In this document: in pieces, positions 15,094 through 23,226 of the stretch
Numbering within the stretch: position 1 is the stretch's first letter
Layout of the letters: each line of letters starts with the position of its first letter
Origin: Nemertoderma westbladi
Taxonomy: Eukaryota > Xenacoelomorpha > Nemertodermatida > Nemertodermatidae
Direction of reading: 5' to 3'
DNA: 47,911 bases
Assembly: GCA_032718475.1 (NCBI GenBank)
Contig: JAUCBJ010008886.1
Coordinates: 1 to 47,911 of the forward strand
Notes under the pieces: generated by a model
What the model was told of the DNA's origin: nothing
Database searches by the model: none
Seen by the model: only the letters and a program-made list of their open reading frames with translations
Position numbers and translations under genes: made by a program

Positions 15094-15693
15094 CTACAGT
15101 ACATCTTCCACCGCAGTTATTTCTTTCTGTTTATCATCATCATCAGTCGCAGTTAAACGCTTTCTCATGAAAAAGTGTAGAGCCTCATACCCACCAACAC
15201 GTTTTGCTGAGCAGTATCGCAGACAGTTATCCCTTATGTTTAAGTGGAACGCGCATTTACTTTCCATTGTAGTGAATCGGTCGTGAAATCGACAAGGTGT
15301 TAAATATTCGTGATATTGCTTATATATTCCCAATTTCTCCACCAAATTTGGCTCGAGAACATCGAGTTGGGAAACTAATATTGCCCGTTTCAGCAAGCCA
15401 AATACATGAATATTTTTTTTATATTTTAAATGTCTCTTCATATATTTTTTAAAGTCATCTTGAGAAATGTCCCCGTAGTTCCAGGGCAAGTGAGAAGTCA
15501 TATCTCGTAAATTGTTTACGTGAGCTGCATCTAAAGCTGATAACTTAATATTAGACGGGCCTTTAATTAAAAACGTCTTTAAATTAGTTTTGGTGTAATT
15601 AGAATCGTATATTGCAAATTCTTTAAATACTACCGGATACTCTTTATTGTCTATCTTATAATATTGAAAATCAACAAAAATAATATTATCCAT
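15094..15693 (-). CDS. Polinton-associated protein, exonuclease-like (tentative)
   Basis: 199 aa, ATG start, last gene of the block. The N-terminus (DNIIFVDFQYYK ... FKEFAI) reads like a first beta strand and turn of an RNase H-like or DEDD exonuclease-type fold. The C-terminal third has a Cys/His pattern: C-x2-H (CRFH), then CAFHLNIRDNC. I recall uncharacterised proteins of this shape encoded next to Polinton-type genes in invertebrates, but I cannot align them here, so the fold and any nuclease function are inference. A stretch of Asp (TDDDDK) lies near the end. It starts 31 bp after the protease stop codon, which suggests co-expression with the capsid block. It ends in TAG. Confidence 0.55.
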   Translation of the reverse strand: MDNIIFVDFQYYKIDNKEYPVVFKEFAIYDSNYTKTNLKTFLIKGPSNIKLSALDAAHVNNLRDMTSHLPWNYGDISQDDFKKYMKRHLKYKKNIHVFGLLKRAILVSQLDVLEPNLVEKLGIYKQYHEYLTPCRFHDRFTTMESKCAFHLNIRDNCLRYCSAKRVGGYEALHFFMRKRLTATDDDDKQKEITAVEDVL

Positions 15694-15724
15694 TTTATCT
15701 GATAAACAAAAGTTAAATAATTAA

Positions 15725-16177
15725 TTACAAAGTTTGTTGGTTTAATTTATAATAATTAACAAGCCATTTATATAATATAATTTCATTGATTTCCACATTA
15801 TTTGTAAACGCTCTCATTGGATAGATTGTGTGAATACGATTTACCAAATAATAAAGACAGTATAGACCGCATGTGGTCCTCCTGGGGTCTTGAAATTGTT
15901 TGCGTGTAGTACGCCACCTTGCGGAATTTTTCTCAAGCCATTTTTCGATGCATCTGTTTGGATATTTTGGTCCAAACGAGTCAAATACTTCGGCCTCATT
16001 ATCTCGTATATATATCGCGATCCAATGAATCCCAGGCAGATGCTGTTTATCGGTATTTACTATCAAGCCATAATCCTGCCGCTTATTATTATCTAATTTA
16101 GGTAATTTATTAGCTGGAAACGCGCCCAAATAGTGACCACCCACTGGAAACATATCAAGGTCCTCTGTAGATAACAT
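15725..16177 (-). CDS. Adenovirus-type cysteine protease (PRO)
   Basis: 150 aa. This is the maturation protease of the Polinton/adenovirus lineage (adenain, Ulp1-like fold), which cleaves virion precursor proteins during assembly. All key positions are visible: His51 in GIHWIAIYI, Asp66 in EVFDSFGP as the acidic residue, the oxyanion Gln96, and Cys103 in TTCGLYCLYY. The Gln-to-Cys spacing of 7 matches the family. Its length is near that expected for a compact member (adenovirus proteases are about 200 aa). The ATG lies two bases after the stop of the major capsid gene (TAAGTATG), so translation may be coupled. The frame is intact. Confidence 0.9.
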   Translation of the reverse strand: MLSTEDLDMFPVGGHYLGAFPANKLPKLDNNKRQDYGLIVNTDKQHLPGIHWIAIYIRDNEAEVFDSFGPKYPNRCIEKWLEKNSARWRTTRKQFQDPRRTTCGLYCLYYLVNRIHTIYPMRAFTNNVEINEIILYKWLVNYYKLNQQTL

Positions 16178-16179
16178 AC

Positions 16180-17439
16180 TTAATCGATATGTATTTCTTT
16201 CCTGCTATTTAAACTTAATGATTGATCATAAATATTAAAAACGATTACATTTATGGTTTCAACCAACGGTTCGGCAAATCTTAATTTTAATTGACCGTTA
16301 GTATATATCGACGGTTGCGGATCTCTAACGTAGCCGTCAGCGGTTAGGTCCCAGGATAGGATGGGACAATTACCTAAGTAGGTTTCATGGTCTATATTAT
16401 TACCCCCATAACCGTTAATATATGTATTAATGTTCTTCATTAATTGAGTATACTCAAAAATATATGTTCCATCTGTAAAATTAGGTTCGTATATTACACC
16501 CCCTACTGGAAGACCGTCTACAATCAGTTCCGCGCGTCTAAGGTTAAAATGTTCAAATTTCAAGGGATTGCTAATTAATTCTCCCGAATAAGCGTTATTT
16601 GTTATGAAGCCAATAATAACTAATTTGGGTTTTTTACCATCAAATATGTTTGTTTGAGTGTAATTTGTGGTTTGAGCTGGAATAGTAAATGTAGTCACCT
16701 CTTTCTTTTGAAATTGATATTCAATATCGTAGCTCTCTAAACCTTTTAGGTGACTGCTTTCTATTACCGGATTAACCTCCATTCTAGGGATTATAATTTT
16801 TATTTCATCTAATTCTAGTCGAAGATTTGTCACGGCGTTTGCGTTTGGAGTGATTTTAAAAATAAACGAATTTGATACTTTTCTAAAATGCATTCTTAAA
16901 TCATACCCAGGTTGTATTATTTTAGTTTCAGTATCAAAATCAATCGTCAATCCACTTACAAATCGCATTTGTTTATTAAAGGCATCAGCAATAGGATGCG
17001 CGCCGGGATCAATTTCATTTCCGTGTTCAGATAAAGGTTGATGAAAGCCACCAGCACCCAGTAGCCCATTTTTATCCTCGTAAGTTGTAAATAATAAATT
17101 GGATAAGTACGACTTGTAGAAATAATGGTTATTGCTATTTTCAACCTGCTTCTCATTAAGGTCTATTTTAATATCACTCCACATAGTTTCAGCTGGGTAA
17201 TTCAGCATATAAATATGGGAGTTTTCAAGTCGTCTATCCCAACGTACTGTACATTTTGTAATTAATAACGCGTCTTGCAGTTTCGTATAGAATTCATTGG
17301 ATCTGGGTACAAGGAAGGTGACCTCCCTAGATTCACTTCTGAGATTAGATACGGGGTAAATTGTTTCATAATGCTTTGCTTTAAATTCAGTCTGTATTGG
17401 CTATGTAGAAAATAAATCTAATTCCTTAATAATTGACAT
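16180..17439 (-). pseudogene. Polinton-type major capsid protein, amber stop at codon 13
   Basis: The frame runs 420 codons from an ATG at 17437-17439 to TAA at 16180-16182, with one in-frame TAG at 17401-17403 (codon 13). From there on it is open; the first Met after the stop is at 17208. The protein has the look of the major capsid family often annotated in invertebrates as F54H12.2-like: an N-terminal ELDLFS motif, strand-rich jelly-roll segments, FEHFNLRRAELIVDG in the second half and a C-terminus RFAEPLVETINVIVF. Family members form double jelly-roll hexon-like trimers; length about 420 aa fits. It starts two bases after the upstream small ORF's stop (TAATAATG). It is either a nonsense-mutated gene, a readthrough case, or a sequencing error. 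Confidence 0.85.
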
Positions 17440-17441
17440 TA

Positions 17442-17618
17442 TTAAAAAATACTTTTTTCGCAGTGTTTCAGTTTGCCTTTTATATTTCTCTTTTTACTAC
17501 GTCGATGATGTATGTTCATAGACATTGGTCTAGCGGGTCGCTTTAAATCTCTATAAACTTTTTCTACAACCGATCTTGTTGATGGTTTCATTTTATTTAA
17601 TGCTTTATTAATAACCAT
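17442..17618 (-). CDS. Small Lys/Arg-rich virion-core-like ORF
   Basis: 58 codons from ATG at 17616-17618 to TAA at 17442-17444, too short for ordinary ORF calling. Very basic, with a HHRRSKKR cluster and a KSIF C-terminus. It lies in the same reading frame as the gene immediately upstream (17643-18002), from which it is separated by a single TAG at 17643-17645 and eight codons. Related Polinton proteins, as I recall them, have an amphipathic segment followed by a basic tail ending in an IF-type motif. The two are therefore best read as one gene cut by an amber codon. As a separate protein it would resemble an adenovirus pX/mu-like DNA-condensing peptide. Confidence 0.6.
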   Translation of the reverse strand: MVINKALNKMKPSTRSVVEKVYRDLKRPARPMSMNIHHRRSKKRNIKGKLKHCEKSIF

Positions 17619-17642
17619 ATTAGCCTGCTGCTGTAAGACCCG

Positions 17643-18002
17643 CTAACCTTTTGGTATTACGTGTTGTCTCATAAATTTTGCGGTAAATGGTAAAGCTTTT
17701 TGTAAAACTTTTTTAGCTAATGGCTTACCAAATTTTTTCAATGTAGATAAAGCGTCTGTAAATATACCTTCTCCGTGTTGATTTGCCCGCATACCTCTAC
17801 GATAACGCTGAAAACGACGTTGTTTTAAGTTTGGACCAAATGCACCAATTTGTTGACCGTAAGGGTCAATATATGAACCACCACGAAAAACAGGAACTTG
17901 CGTCGAGCCTCTGGTACGTCTTCCGCCTTTAAAAACAGCAAGATTAGAGTCTGAACCCCCATATTGAGGTTTACTGTATCTTTGAAATAAATCAGAATCC
18001 AT
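17643..18002 (-). CDS. pVI-like minor virion protein (N-terminal part)
   Basis: 119 aa, ATG at 18000-18002, overlapping the end of the penton-like gene by 11 bp. Gly-rich basic N-terminal half with candidate maturation sites of the adenain type (FKGG, FRGG, QHGEG). It is followed by an amphipathic helix with regularly spaced hydrophobic and Lys residues (about residues 80-112). This layout resembles adenovirus pVI-like and Polinton minor capsid proteins, which are cut by the viral protease and can disturb membranes; that role is inferred. The ORF ends in TAG at 17643 but the same frame stays open to 17442, so the full protein was probably about 186 residues with a basic tail. Confidence 0.6.
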   Translation of the reverse strand: MDSDLFQRYSKPQYGGSDSNLAVFKGGRRTRGSTQVPVFRGGSYIDPYGQQIGAFGPNLKQRRFQRYRRGMRANQHGEGIFTDALSTLKKFGKPLAKKVLQKALPFTAKFMRQHVIPKG

Positions 18003-18850
18003 TTGAATTTATTCGTTTAAAGTGTAATGTAATAGATGTTGTCCCGTATTCAAAATTCAAATCTTTTCCTTCTTTGTCTGTTATTTCAATATGAATGTAT
18101 GTTATCTTATATGATTTTTTTACAGGGATATAATGAATTGTATCCTTGACAAATTCTTTATTTATTACGCTACCATATTTCACATCATCAGGTATCGCAA
18201 CACGACGAAGTAAAGCTAAACCAAAGTCATTAATATATTGATTTTCAATTACATTAGTAGTCACGTACATGTTCGATTTAGGTTCTGGAATAGAGTTGGG
18301 CGGTTGAGGGCATAAAAATACCATCTGGTAAGCTTTTTCTCCATTTCCGATAACCTTTATTAAATAACCCTTTATATTATTTTTCGTCTTCAAAATAATT
18401 TTAAAATTTGGATTTAAATTCGCGCCGAGATTATTTTCAGTAATTCCAAAATAATAGGCTAATTGTTGACCTATAAATAACTCTCGCACAGTTTTCCCTA
18501 AAATAAATTGCAATCTATTTTGCTGAGTATTTTCAACTATTTGTAATTTATCTTTCAACGTCCCCTGTGTTAAAATAATCTATAATGTCATTGATACTGT
18601 AGAATAAACCAGATGGAAGTGTATCCTCAAAAATTTTTTTCCCTTTTTTTAATAAAATAACATTCTCTACATTGTTATACATGGACGGCAACGTTGCTAA
18701 GTAAAATATACTTTTTATACCTACCACCCAGTTTTCGTTTGGATTTATAGGTAAGGCGCCGTGGAAATTTATCTGATAATTACTAGCGCTATTGCGGGGA
18801 AAATCAATCGGACAGGAATTACTTGGTAGTCTAACGTAGAACTCATCCAT
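17992..18850 (-). pseudogene. Penton-like minor capsid protein, frameshifted
   Basis: The real start is the ATG at 18848-18850 (DEFYVRLPSNS), which overlaps the previous gene's end by 8 bp. The frame runs to a stop at about 18548. The remainder of the protein, starting at DKLQI, continues in another frame to TGA at 17992 and has no ATG of its own near the junction (its apparent start is a TTG). The two parts together have the family layout: an N-terminal LPSNS...FP motif, a WVVGIKSI strand, and a C-terminal strand with IEITDKEG...FEYG...ITLHFKR. The disruption lies at a run of four C on the plus strand (18562-18565), consistent with a one-base slip. Polinton penton-like proteins sit at capsid vertices; here that role is inferred from family and context. 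Confidence 0.7.
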
Positions 18851-19715
18851 CACCGCCACCCCGTATTAACTTAAGTGTTATAACAGTGCGACCTCCGCTG
18901 AAGTTAATTAATTGGCCTTGGCCGTCACGTAAAGTAATTAAGATTGTTTTTAGTTTTTTATTCAACAATGGGAAATAGCAAATGCTCTCGTATTCGTGAT
19001 TAATATATTTTCGATTTAATTGCGTTAAAGGGCAGGTTCTTAAGAGCGGAGCTAAAGCGTCGCCAACAAATGAGCTCTTAATAATATCTGTGTATATAAA
19101 GATAGTGTCTTTATTACGTGTTATATTTGTGGGAGCTGGAAAATCTAAAATGCCAATTTCCGAAATTTTTGGCCCGCTATAATTTAAAATTAATATCGGC
19201 TGTTCTATATTGCTTAATTCATCTACTGTAGTGGTACTGTATATATCCCAATTCGGAATATCCGGATGATTCCGATCCAATAACGGTTTTAAGCCTAGAA
19301 TTTGTATTAAATCGCCGCGTAGACTTAATTGTATTTTTTTCAACTTTTTAGGAAATTTAAATTTAATTCTAGAATTATTTGTATTAAAAATGAATTCGAA
19401 ATCTCTATATTTCGCTTCAGAATTAAACAGTTTATTTATATCATCAATAATCACTTGAATAGAGTTATGCATACCAGGAAATAAACTATATAATTTGGCA
19501 TCTTTTGCATCTACCCCGATTGACAGCGAAATTTGAGTTTGCAGCGTAATATTACTGTATGTTGCTTGGTATTGAAGTTCGGCAAGTCCAATTTTGGCAT
19601 TTGGACCAATATATAATTCTTCGGCTAAATCAACAGTAAACTCACTAGGATTATTATTGGGATAAGTGTTCAATGAGCTATCTGAAAGTAGAGTGATATA
19701 TGTATCTGTGGCCAT
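18843..19715 (-). CDS. Penton-like minor capsid protein, intact paralogue
   Basis: 290 aa, ATG at 19713-19715 preceded by a TAA-repeat leader, ending TGA at 18843. N-terminus YITLLSDSS then YPNNNPSEFTVDL and IGLAELQYQ; C-terminus ILITLRDGQGQLINFSGGRTVITLKLI. The same two landmarks, in the same positions, occur in the next gene downstream (17992-18850), so the pair looks like an old tandem duplication with divergence. Such LPSNS/LSDSS...W-x-V/IGL proteins are common beside Polinton major capsid genes and are taken as penton or penton-associated proteins. First gene of the tightly packed capsid block, so probably the first cistron of that transcript. Confidence 0.7.
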   Translation of the reverse strand: MATDTYITLLSDSSLNTYPNNNPSEFTVDLAEELYIGPNAKIGLAELQYQATYSNITLQTQISLSIGVDAKDAKLYSLFPGMHNSIQVIIDDINKLFNSEAKYRDFEFIFNTNNSRIKFKFPKKLKKIQLSLRGDLIQILGLKPLLDRNHPDIPNWDIYSTTTVDELSNIEQPILILNYSGPKISEIGILDFPAPTNITRNKDTIFIYTDIIKSSFVGDALAPLLRTCPLTQLNRKYINHEYESICYFPLLNKKLKTILITLRDGQGQLINFSGGRTVITLKLIRGGGDG

Positions 19716-19964
19716 TATTATTATTATTTAAGCTCGCTCTCTCTACTTGACTCCTTTGTACATACAGTATAATGTTAAATTATAGACATCTGTGACCACG
19801 TTCATTGCCAGCATCTTCTACAGTATATGCGTGGGATCAATATTTTACTGGCTTTATTTAAAGCGGATGAACTATAGATATAGTAATATCATTCGAGTTA
19901 ATATTATTGATTAATTACGGTCATATGCGACCAAAATGAATTAATATACAGTATAAACCTAAGC
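19716..19964. promoter_or_regulatory. Spacer upstream of the capsid block, likely promoter
   Basis: 249 bp without a gene between the integrase stop and the first capsid-block ATG; one of the two largest gaps inside the element. On the minus strand it contains TTTAAATAAAG and several TATACTGTA-type words (19768, 19812, 19948 regions on the plus strand as CAGTATA), and ends in TTTAAATAATAATAATA directly before the ATG. An equally placed TAATAATAATAA leader precedes the ATPase ATG. Promoter function is inferred from position only. Confidence 0.4.
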
Positions 19965-21056
19965 TTATTGAATATGCTGTACCCAGGACTGTTTCTTGGA
20001 TCCGATGAATCGGACTAAATATTCTTTCTTCCCATTGCGTACACGTTCTTTAAGTTTGCCAATATTTTTTTTGTCAATTGCTAGATAAATATTATTATTC
20101 GGGTGGACCTTTTGAAGTTCGTGAGAATAAAATGAGCCCTTTATTATAGCTCCGGTGCTGTCCTTAATATCGAACATTACCGCTGGTACTCTATCCAACC
20201 TGACCCGATGAATAATAAATAATTCACGTGTCCATTGTTCTCGATAGCCTTTAGCAAAAGCAGTACGAGCAATAGATAATCGTACTGTATCTCCAACTTT
20301 AAATTTTATTTTCTTGTGATTTATCTGTCTATATTTCCCATATAATCTATTCATTAATTCAGTTTCATTAAATTTATTAACTTCAATAGGTGTCATTTGT
20401 ATTGTTCTATGATACGACCTATTATAAGCCGAGATAAGCTTAGGTAAAATTTTTATCCAAATATTATTTCCCCTTTGCGTGAAAATTTTGAACATCTTTG
20501 TTTTTAAGGTTCTGTTAAATCTCTCGACAATAGCCGCCTTATTCACAGAATACATTACGTAATACTGTATACCTAACGTATCTAAATATTTCCTTACAGA
20601 TTTATTTAGAAACTCAGAACCTTGATCCGTGGCGATTCTGTTTGGTTTTCCTTTCTGGAATATTTTTTGCAATATACTAATAATTTCAACACCCTTTTTT
20701 GTTTTCATAGCATAGCCAAAAGCAAGCCGACTGAAGGCATCAATGCACGTTAATATATAGTTATAATTATTATTTTGCGACTTATATTGCTGCATATCCA
20801 CCAGATCTATCATATATATATCTTTTATGCCTCCCGTAAATATTTTAGATGTTGGATAATGTTGTCTACGTGGAGCGTGAAGGGTGTATGTCTTTTGTCC
20901 GCTCAACCATTTCTGGGCTTGCGTCGGTTTGATGTTTGCAGCTTTTGCTAATTTTGCAACACTTGCAAATCCCGCGGGGGATGAAGGATCTAAATAAATT
21001 CTTAACAGTTTTTTGTCTAAGCTTCGGCTTAAAATCGGTTTCATCTTGCGAGGCAT
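19965..21056 (-). CDS. Polinton integrase (rve, DDE) with chromodomain-like tail
   Basis: 363 aa, intact. The retroviral-type integrase core shows the catalytic triad: an Asp in MIDLVDMQ (Asp84, or alternatively Asp87), Asp144 in IATDQGSEF, and Glu178 in AAIVERFNRTL, with 33 residues between the last two. N-terminal 60 residues are basic and helical (SVAKLAKAANIKPTQAQKWL), possibly a small DNA-binding helix-turn-helix. Residues about 322-363 (IDKKNIGKLKERVRNGKKEYLVRF...SWV) look like a short chromodomain, as in many Polinton and Ty3-type integrases, where it targets chromatin. It would join the linear viral DNA into the host genome. ATG at 21054-21056. Confidence 0.92.
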   Translation of the reverse strand: MPRKMKPILSRSLDKKLLRIYLDPSSPAGFASVAKLAKAANIKPTQAQKWLSGQKTYTLHAPRRQHYPTSKIFTGGIKDIYMIDLVDMQQYKSQNNNYNYILTCIDAFSRLAFGYAMKTKKGVEIISILQKIFQKGKPNRIATDQGSEFLNKSVRKYLDTLGIQYYVMYSVNKAAIVERFNRTLKTKMFKIFTQRGNNIWIKILPKLISAYNRSYHRTIQMTPIEVNKFNETELMNRLYGKYRQINHKKIKFKVGDTVRLSIARTAFAKGYREQWTRELFIIHRVRLDRVPAVMFDIKDSTGAIIKGSFYSHELQKVHPNNNIYLAIDKKNIGKLKERVRNGKKEYLVRFIGSKKQSWVQHIQ

Positions 21057-21107
21057 CTTTTCGACAACCGCAAGTAATATGTATATTCAAATCTCTTATA
21101 AAGGGCA

Positions 21108-21278
21108 TCACCGTAAGAACAACTGAAATTTTTTAATTATTTTCTTCGAAGTTGATGTTTTAAAGGGTTTTCTTTTTGTAGTATTTACTCTAGGTATATC
21201 TTGTGGTTTTAAATCAGCAGCTAACGGTTTACTCGATACTAAATATAATTTTCTAAATGTTACTCCCGTTTTAACCAT
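21108..21278 (-). CDS. Small basic ORF between integrase and core protein
   Basis: 56 codons from ATG at 21276-21278 to TGA at 21108-21110. Too short for the usual cut-off but neatly placed: it starts 6 bp after the stop of 21285-21668 and ends 51 bp before the integrase ATG. Lys-rich second half (TTKRKPFK, TSKKIIKK), without Cys. Unrecognised. By position and charge it could be a virion DNA-binding peptide; a chance frame is possible. Confidence 0.5.
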   Translation of the reverse strand: MVKTGVTFRKLYLVSSKPLAADLKPQDIPRVNTTKRKPFKTSTSKKIIKKFQLFLR

Positions 21279-21284
21279 TATTAC

Positions 21285-21668
21285 CTACCGTCCACGGTTA
21301 ATTTTTTTCGCAATAGCAGCCCCCGCGGCCGCGGCACCGGCACTCGCGGCGAGTTTCGCACCAATGCCGAGTAAGGGTATTAGAAACGGTAGTATGCCTC
21401 CAGATTGATTGCTTAACTTTTTTCTGTAACTTGATATATTTTTTGTTTTACGGTTGAGTGATTTCAATACCTTCTTATAGCGGCGAATATTTCTAAATGA
21501 ATGAGGGGTCAATTGTACATTACCTTTTAGAACATTTAATGCAGTATTTACAATGAGCCGTATTAATTCGTTACTGGCGGTATGGTTAATAAAATAAGTT
21601 CTTTGTTGAGGGGTAGCGCTGCGTAGAAATTCCAGTTCGTTACGATATTTCTGCACAAGTCTATTCAT
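21285..21668 (-). CDS. Virion core-like protein with Gly/Ala hydrophobic tail
   Basis: 127 aa. Helical basic N-terminal two thirds (YRNELEFLR, RRYKKVLKSLNRKTK), then SGGILPFLIPLLGIGAKLAA and an Ala-rich stretch, ending KKINRGR. The GGxLPxLxPLL(G) hydrophobic segment recurs in small proteins of Polintons/adintoviruses and parvovirus-like elements and has been likened to adenovirus core or membrane-active peptides. NQSGG-I could be a protease cleavage site of the (x)GG-x type. Function is inference; family resemblance is moderate. ATG at 21666-21668, close to the ATPase stop (37 bp). Confidence 0.65.
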   Translation of the reverse strand: MNRLVQKYRNELEFLRSATPQQRTYFINHTASNELIRLIVNTALNVLKGNVQLTPHSFRNIRRYKKVLKSLNRKTKNISSYRKKLSNQSGGILPFLIPLLGIGAKLAASAGAAAAGAAIAKKINRGR

Positions 21669-21705
21669 TGTTGCAACATTATTGAAAATTGTTACAAAAT
21701 ATTAA

Positions 21706-22386
21706 TTATTTATCATTATTATTATTATTATTTTCGCTACGTTTATAGTCAGTGTAATTTTTAATGTAACAATTATGATTACGAAATATATCAGATCTAA
21801 ATCTTAAATGTTCGGGTGTTTCCTGTCGTAAATCAATTAAGAAATGTGAAAATGGTTCAATTGTCGCATCTTGATAGGAATCAACTAAAAATTTGGTCTG
21901 CCCTGGTAACATCTGCTTCGCGAAATTTAAAACCGATAGACTGTCTCTCGGATTTTTCATTAATACTAAAGTATGGCTATTAATTGATCTTGTGCGGTTA
22001 TGCTTCCCACCGTAAAACATGTTTTGCGTTATAAAACAAATAAATATATTGGAATGATGAGCCACCTTAGTAAACAATACAGTTAAAGCTGTACTGGACT
22101 CAGTTTCTGTTAACAAATCATCTATAATTAATAAATCTCGACTATTCACTAAACTATCTATATTTTCAGGCAAGCCTTTGTAAAGGTGAGTAATACCAGG
22201 AATAGTTGGGGGATTGCTCCCGTAACAATACAATACTCGCAAGGGGGCTTCGTTGAAACAACCATTCTTGTGTTTAATTAAATTGCCAACAAATGTAGAC
22301 TTTCCGGAGCCAGATGGCCCTGAAATTATCATACTTGTACCCATTTGAAAGTTTAAATTATATGGACCTGAATTAAAGTCAGCCAT
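21706..22386 (-). CDS. Genome-packaging ATPase (FtsK/HerA, A32-like)
   Basis: 226 aa, intact. Walker A at residues 23-31 (GPSGSGKST), Walker B at 85-90 (LLIIDD), and a TQN sensor-type motif at 120-122 followed by an Arg pair. This is the small HerA/FtsK-class ATPase found in Polintons, adintoviruses and large DNA viruses, which drives viral DNA into the preformed capsid. Its length is typical. The C-terminus ends in an Asn run coded by an (AAT)n stretch (21709-21735), a slippage product with no obvious role. The ATG is preceded by CTTAATAATAATAATAA, much like the leader of the penton-like gene. Confidence 0.9.
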   Translation of the reverse strand: MADFNSGPYNLNFQMGTSMIISGPSGSGKSTFVGNLIKHKNGCFNEAPLRVLYCYGSNPPTIPGITHLYKGLPENIDSLVNSRDLLIIDDLLTETESSTALTVLFTKVAHHSNIFICFITQNMFYGGKHNRTRSINSHTLVLMKNPRDSLSVLNFAKQMLPGQTKFLVDSYQDATIEPFSHFLIDLRQETPEHLRFRSDIFRNHNCYIKNYTDYKRSENNNNNNDK

Positions 22387-22602
22387 TTATTATTATTATT
22401 AAGATATATCAACAATACAATATAATATAATATCAATATCAATATCAATAAACCAACACCATTACTATGTATATAACAATAATTGATGCAACTACAATAT
22501 TAGAGTACTGTATATTTAATTAACATACGACGCCACTACAGTATGTGACGCTCGCTGCAGCAAAAGGTGCTATTTCCAATTATAGTATAGACTGATGTAA
22601 TT
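22387..22602. promoter_or_regulatory. AT-rich spacer upstream of the ATPase
   Basis: 216 bp without a gene. Contains ATAATATAATATAATATC and a short TATCAATATCAATATCAATA tandem, plus TACTGTATA/TACAGTATG words. It probably separates the ATPase-integrase transcription group from the RING gene. Promoter activity is inferred. Confidence 0.35.
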
Positions 22603-23055
22603 TCAAGCATGGTGAGCATCTTTATACGCGAAATAATGATAGGTAACATCGGCGGATTGGAAATCACTTCCCGAAAATTTCGCGCTAATGATTTTTTTAT
22701 GTTCGCTGCTAAAAAAATAAGGAATATAGTAGCAACAGCGTCGTACTACGTTTCTATAAAAAATATTCTCCAATATTGTAAATAAATCTCCCGGATCATT
22801 ACTTTTCGCAGAAATATAAGTTATATTGCGAAGCTCTTTCCAATAATAGGGTTGGTATCTTGCCAACTTTATATTAAACTTAGATATGGGTGCGCGACAA
22901 ATAGGACAAATTTTAGAACAATAATTATTCATTTCGGAATATTGTGCAATACATTGTACGCAAGTTGCATGTTTATTTTCACATTTATAATAATCTCGAT
23001 GTTGTTGCAATAACTTAGAATAGCAAACTGGACATTTTTCATTTAAAATATCCAT
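22603..23055 (-). CDS. RING-finger protein (C3HC4)
   Basis: 150 aa. The N-terminal 55 residues hold eight metal ligands in RING order: Cys8, Cys11, Cys25, His29, Cys32, Cys35, Cys50, Cys53 (CPVC ... CENKHATCVQC ... CPIC). C3HC4 RINGs are E3 ubiquitin ligases; virus-coded ones often act on host proteins. The remaining 95 residues are aromatic-rich and unrecognised, with a CCYYIPYFF stretch. The target cannot be predicted. It is an accessory gene rather than part of the core Polinton set. The frame is intact, ATG at 23053-23055. Confidence 0.8.
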   Translation of the reverse strand: MDILNEKCPVCYSKLLQQHRDYYKCENKHATCVQCIAQYSEMNNYCSKICPICRAPISKFNIKLARYQPYYWKELRNITYISAKSNDPGDLFTILENIFYRNVVRRCCYYIPYFFSSEHKKIISAKFSGSDFQSADVTYHYFAYKDAHHA

Positions 23056-23226
23056 TTTCCAAATTTTAAAGTAAATTGAAAATAATTACCACAATACACA
23101 ACAACAACAACAGCAACAAACAAAACTGTTATACTGTATATACAAATACTACTACAATTTTCGATTATTTAAAAACAACAAAATTTTATATATAATCATA
23201 AAATATTTATAATATAGAGGGAAAAG
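23056..23226. other. Spacer between RING gene and orphan gene
   Basis: 171 bp, AT-rich, with ACAACAACAACAACAGCAACAA (imperfect CAA repeat) and TATACTGTATATAC. No coding potential seen. Confidence 0.4.

Noticed and set aside
17401-17645. An alternative genetic code with TAG read as an amino acid
   Set aside because: Two genes of the same block (15094-15693 and 21285-21668) end in TAG at plausible C-termini, and host-type elements also use TAG stops. Decay is simpler.
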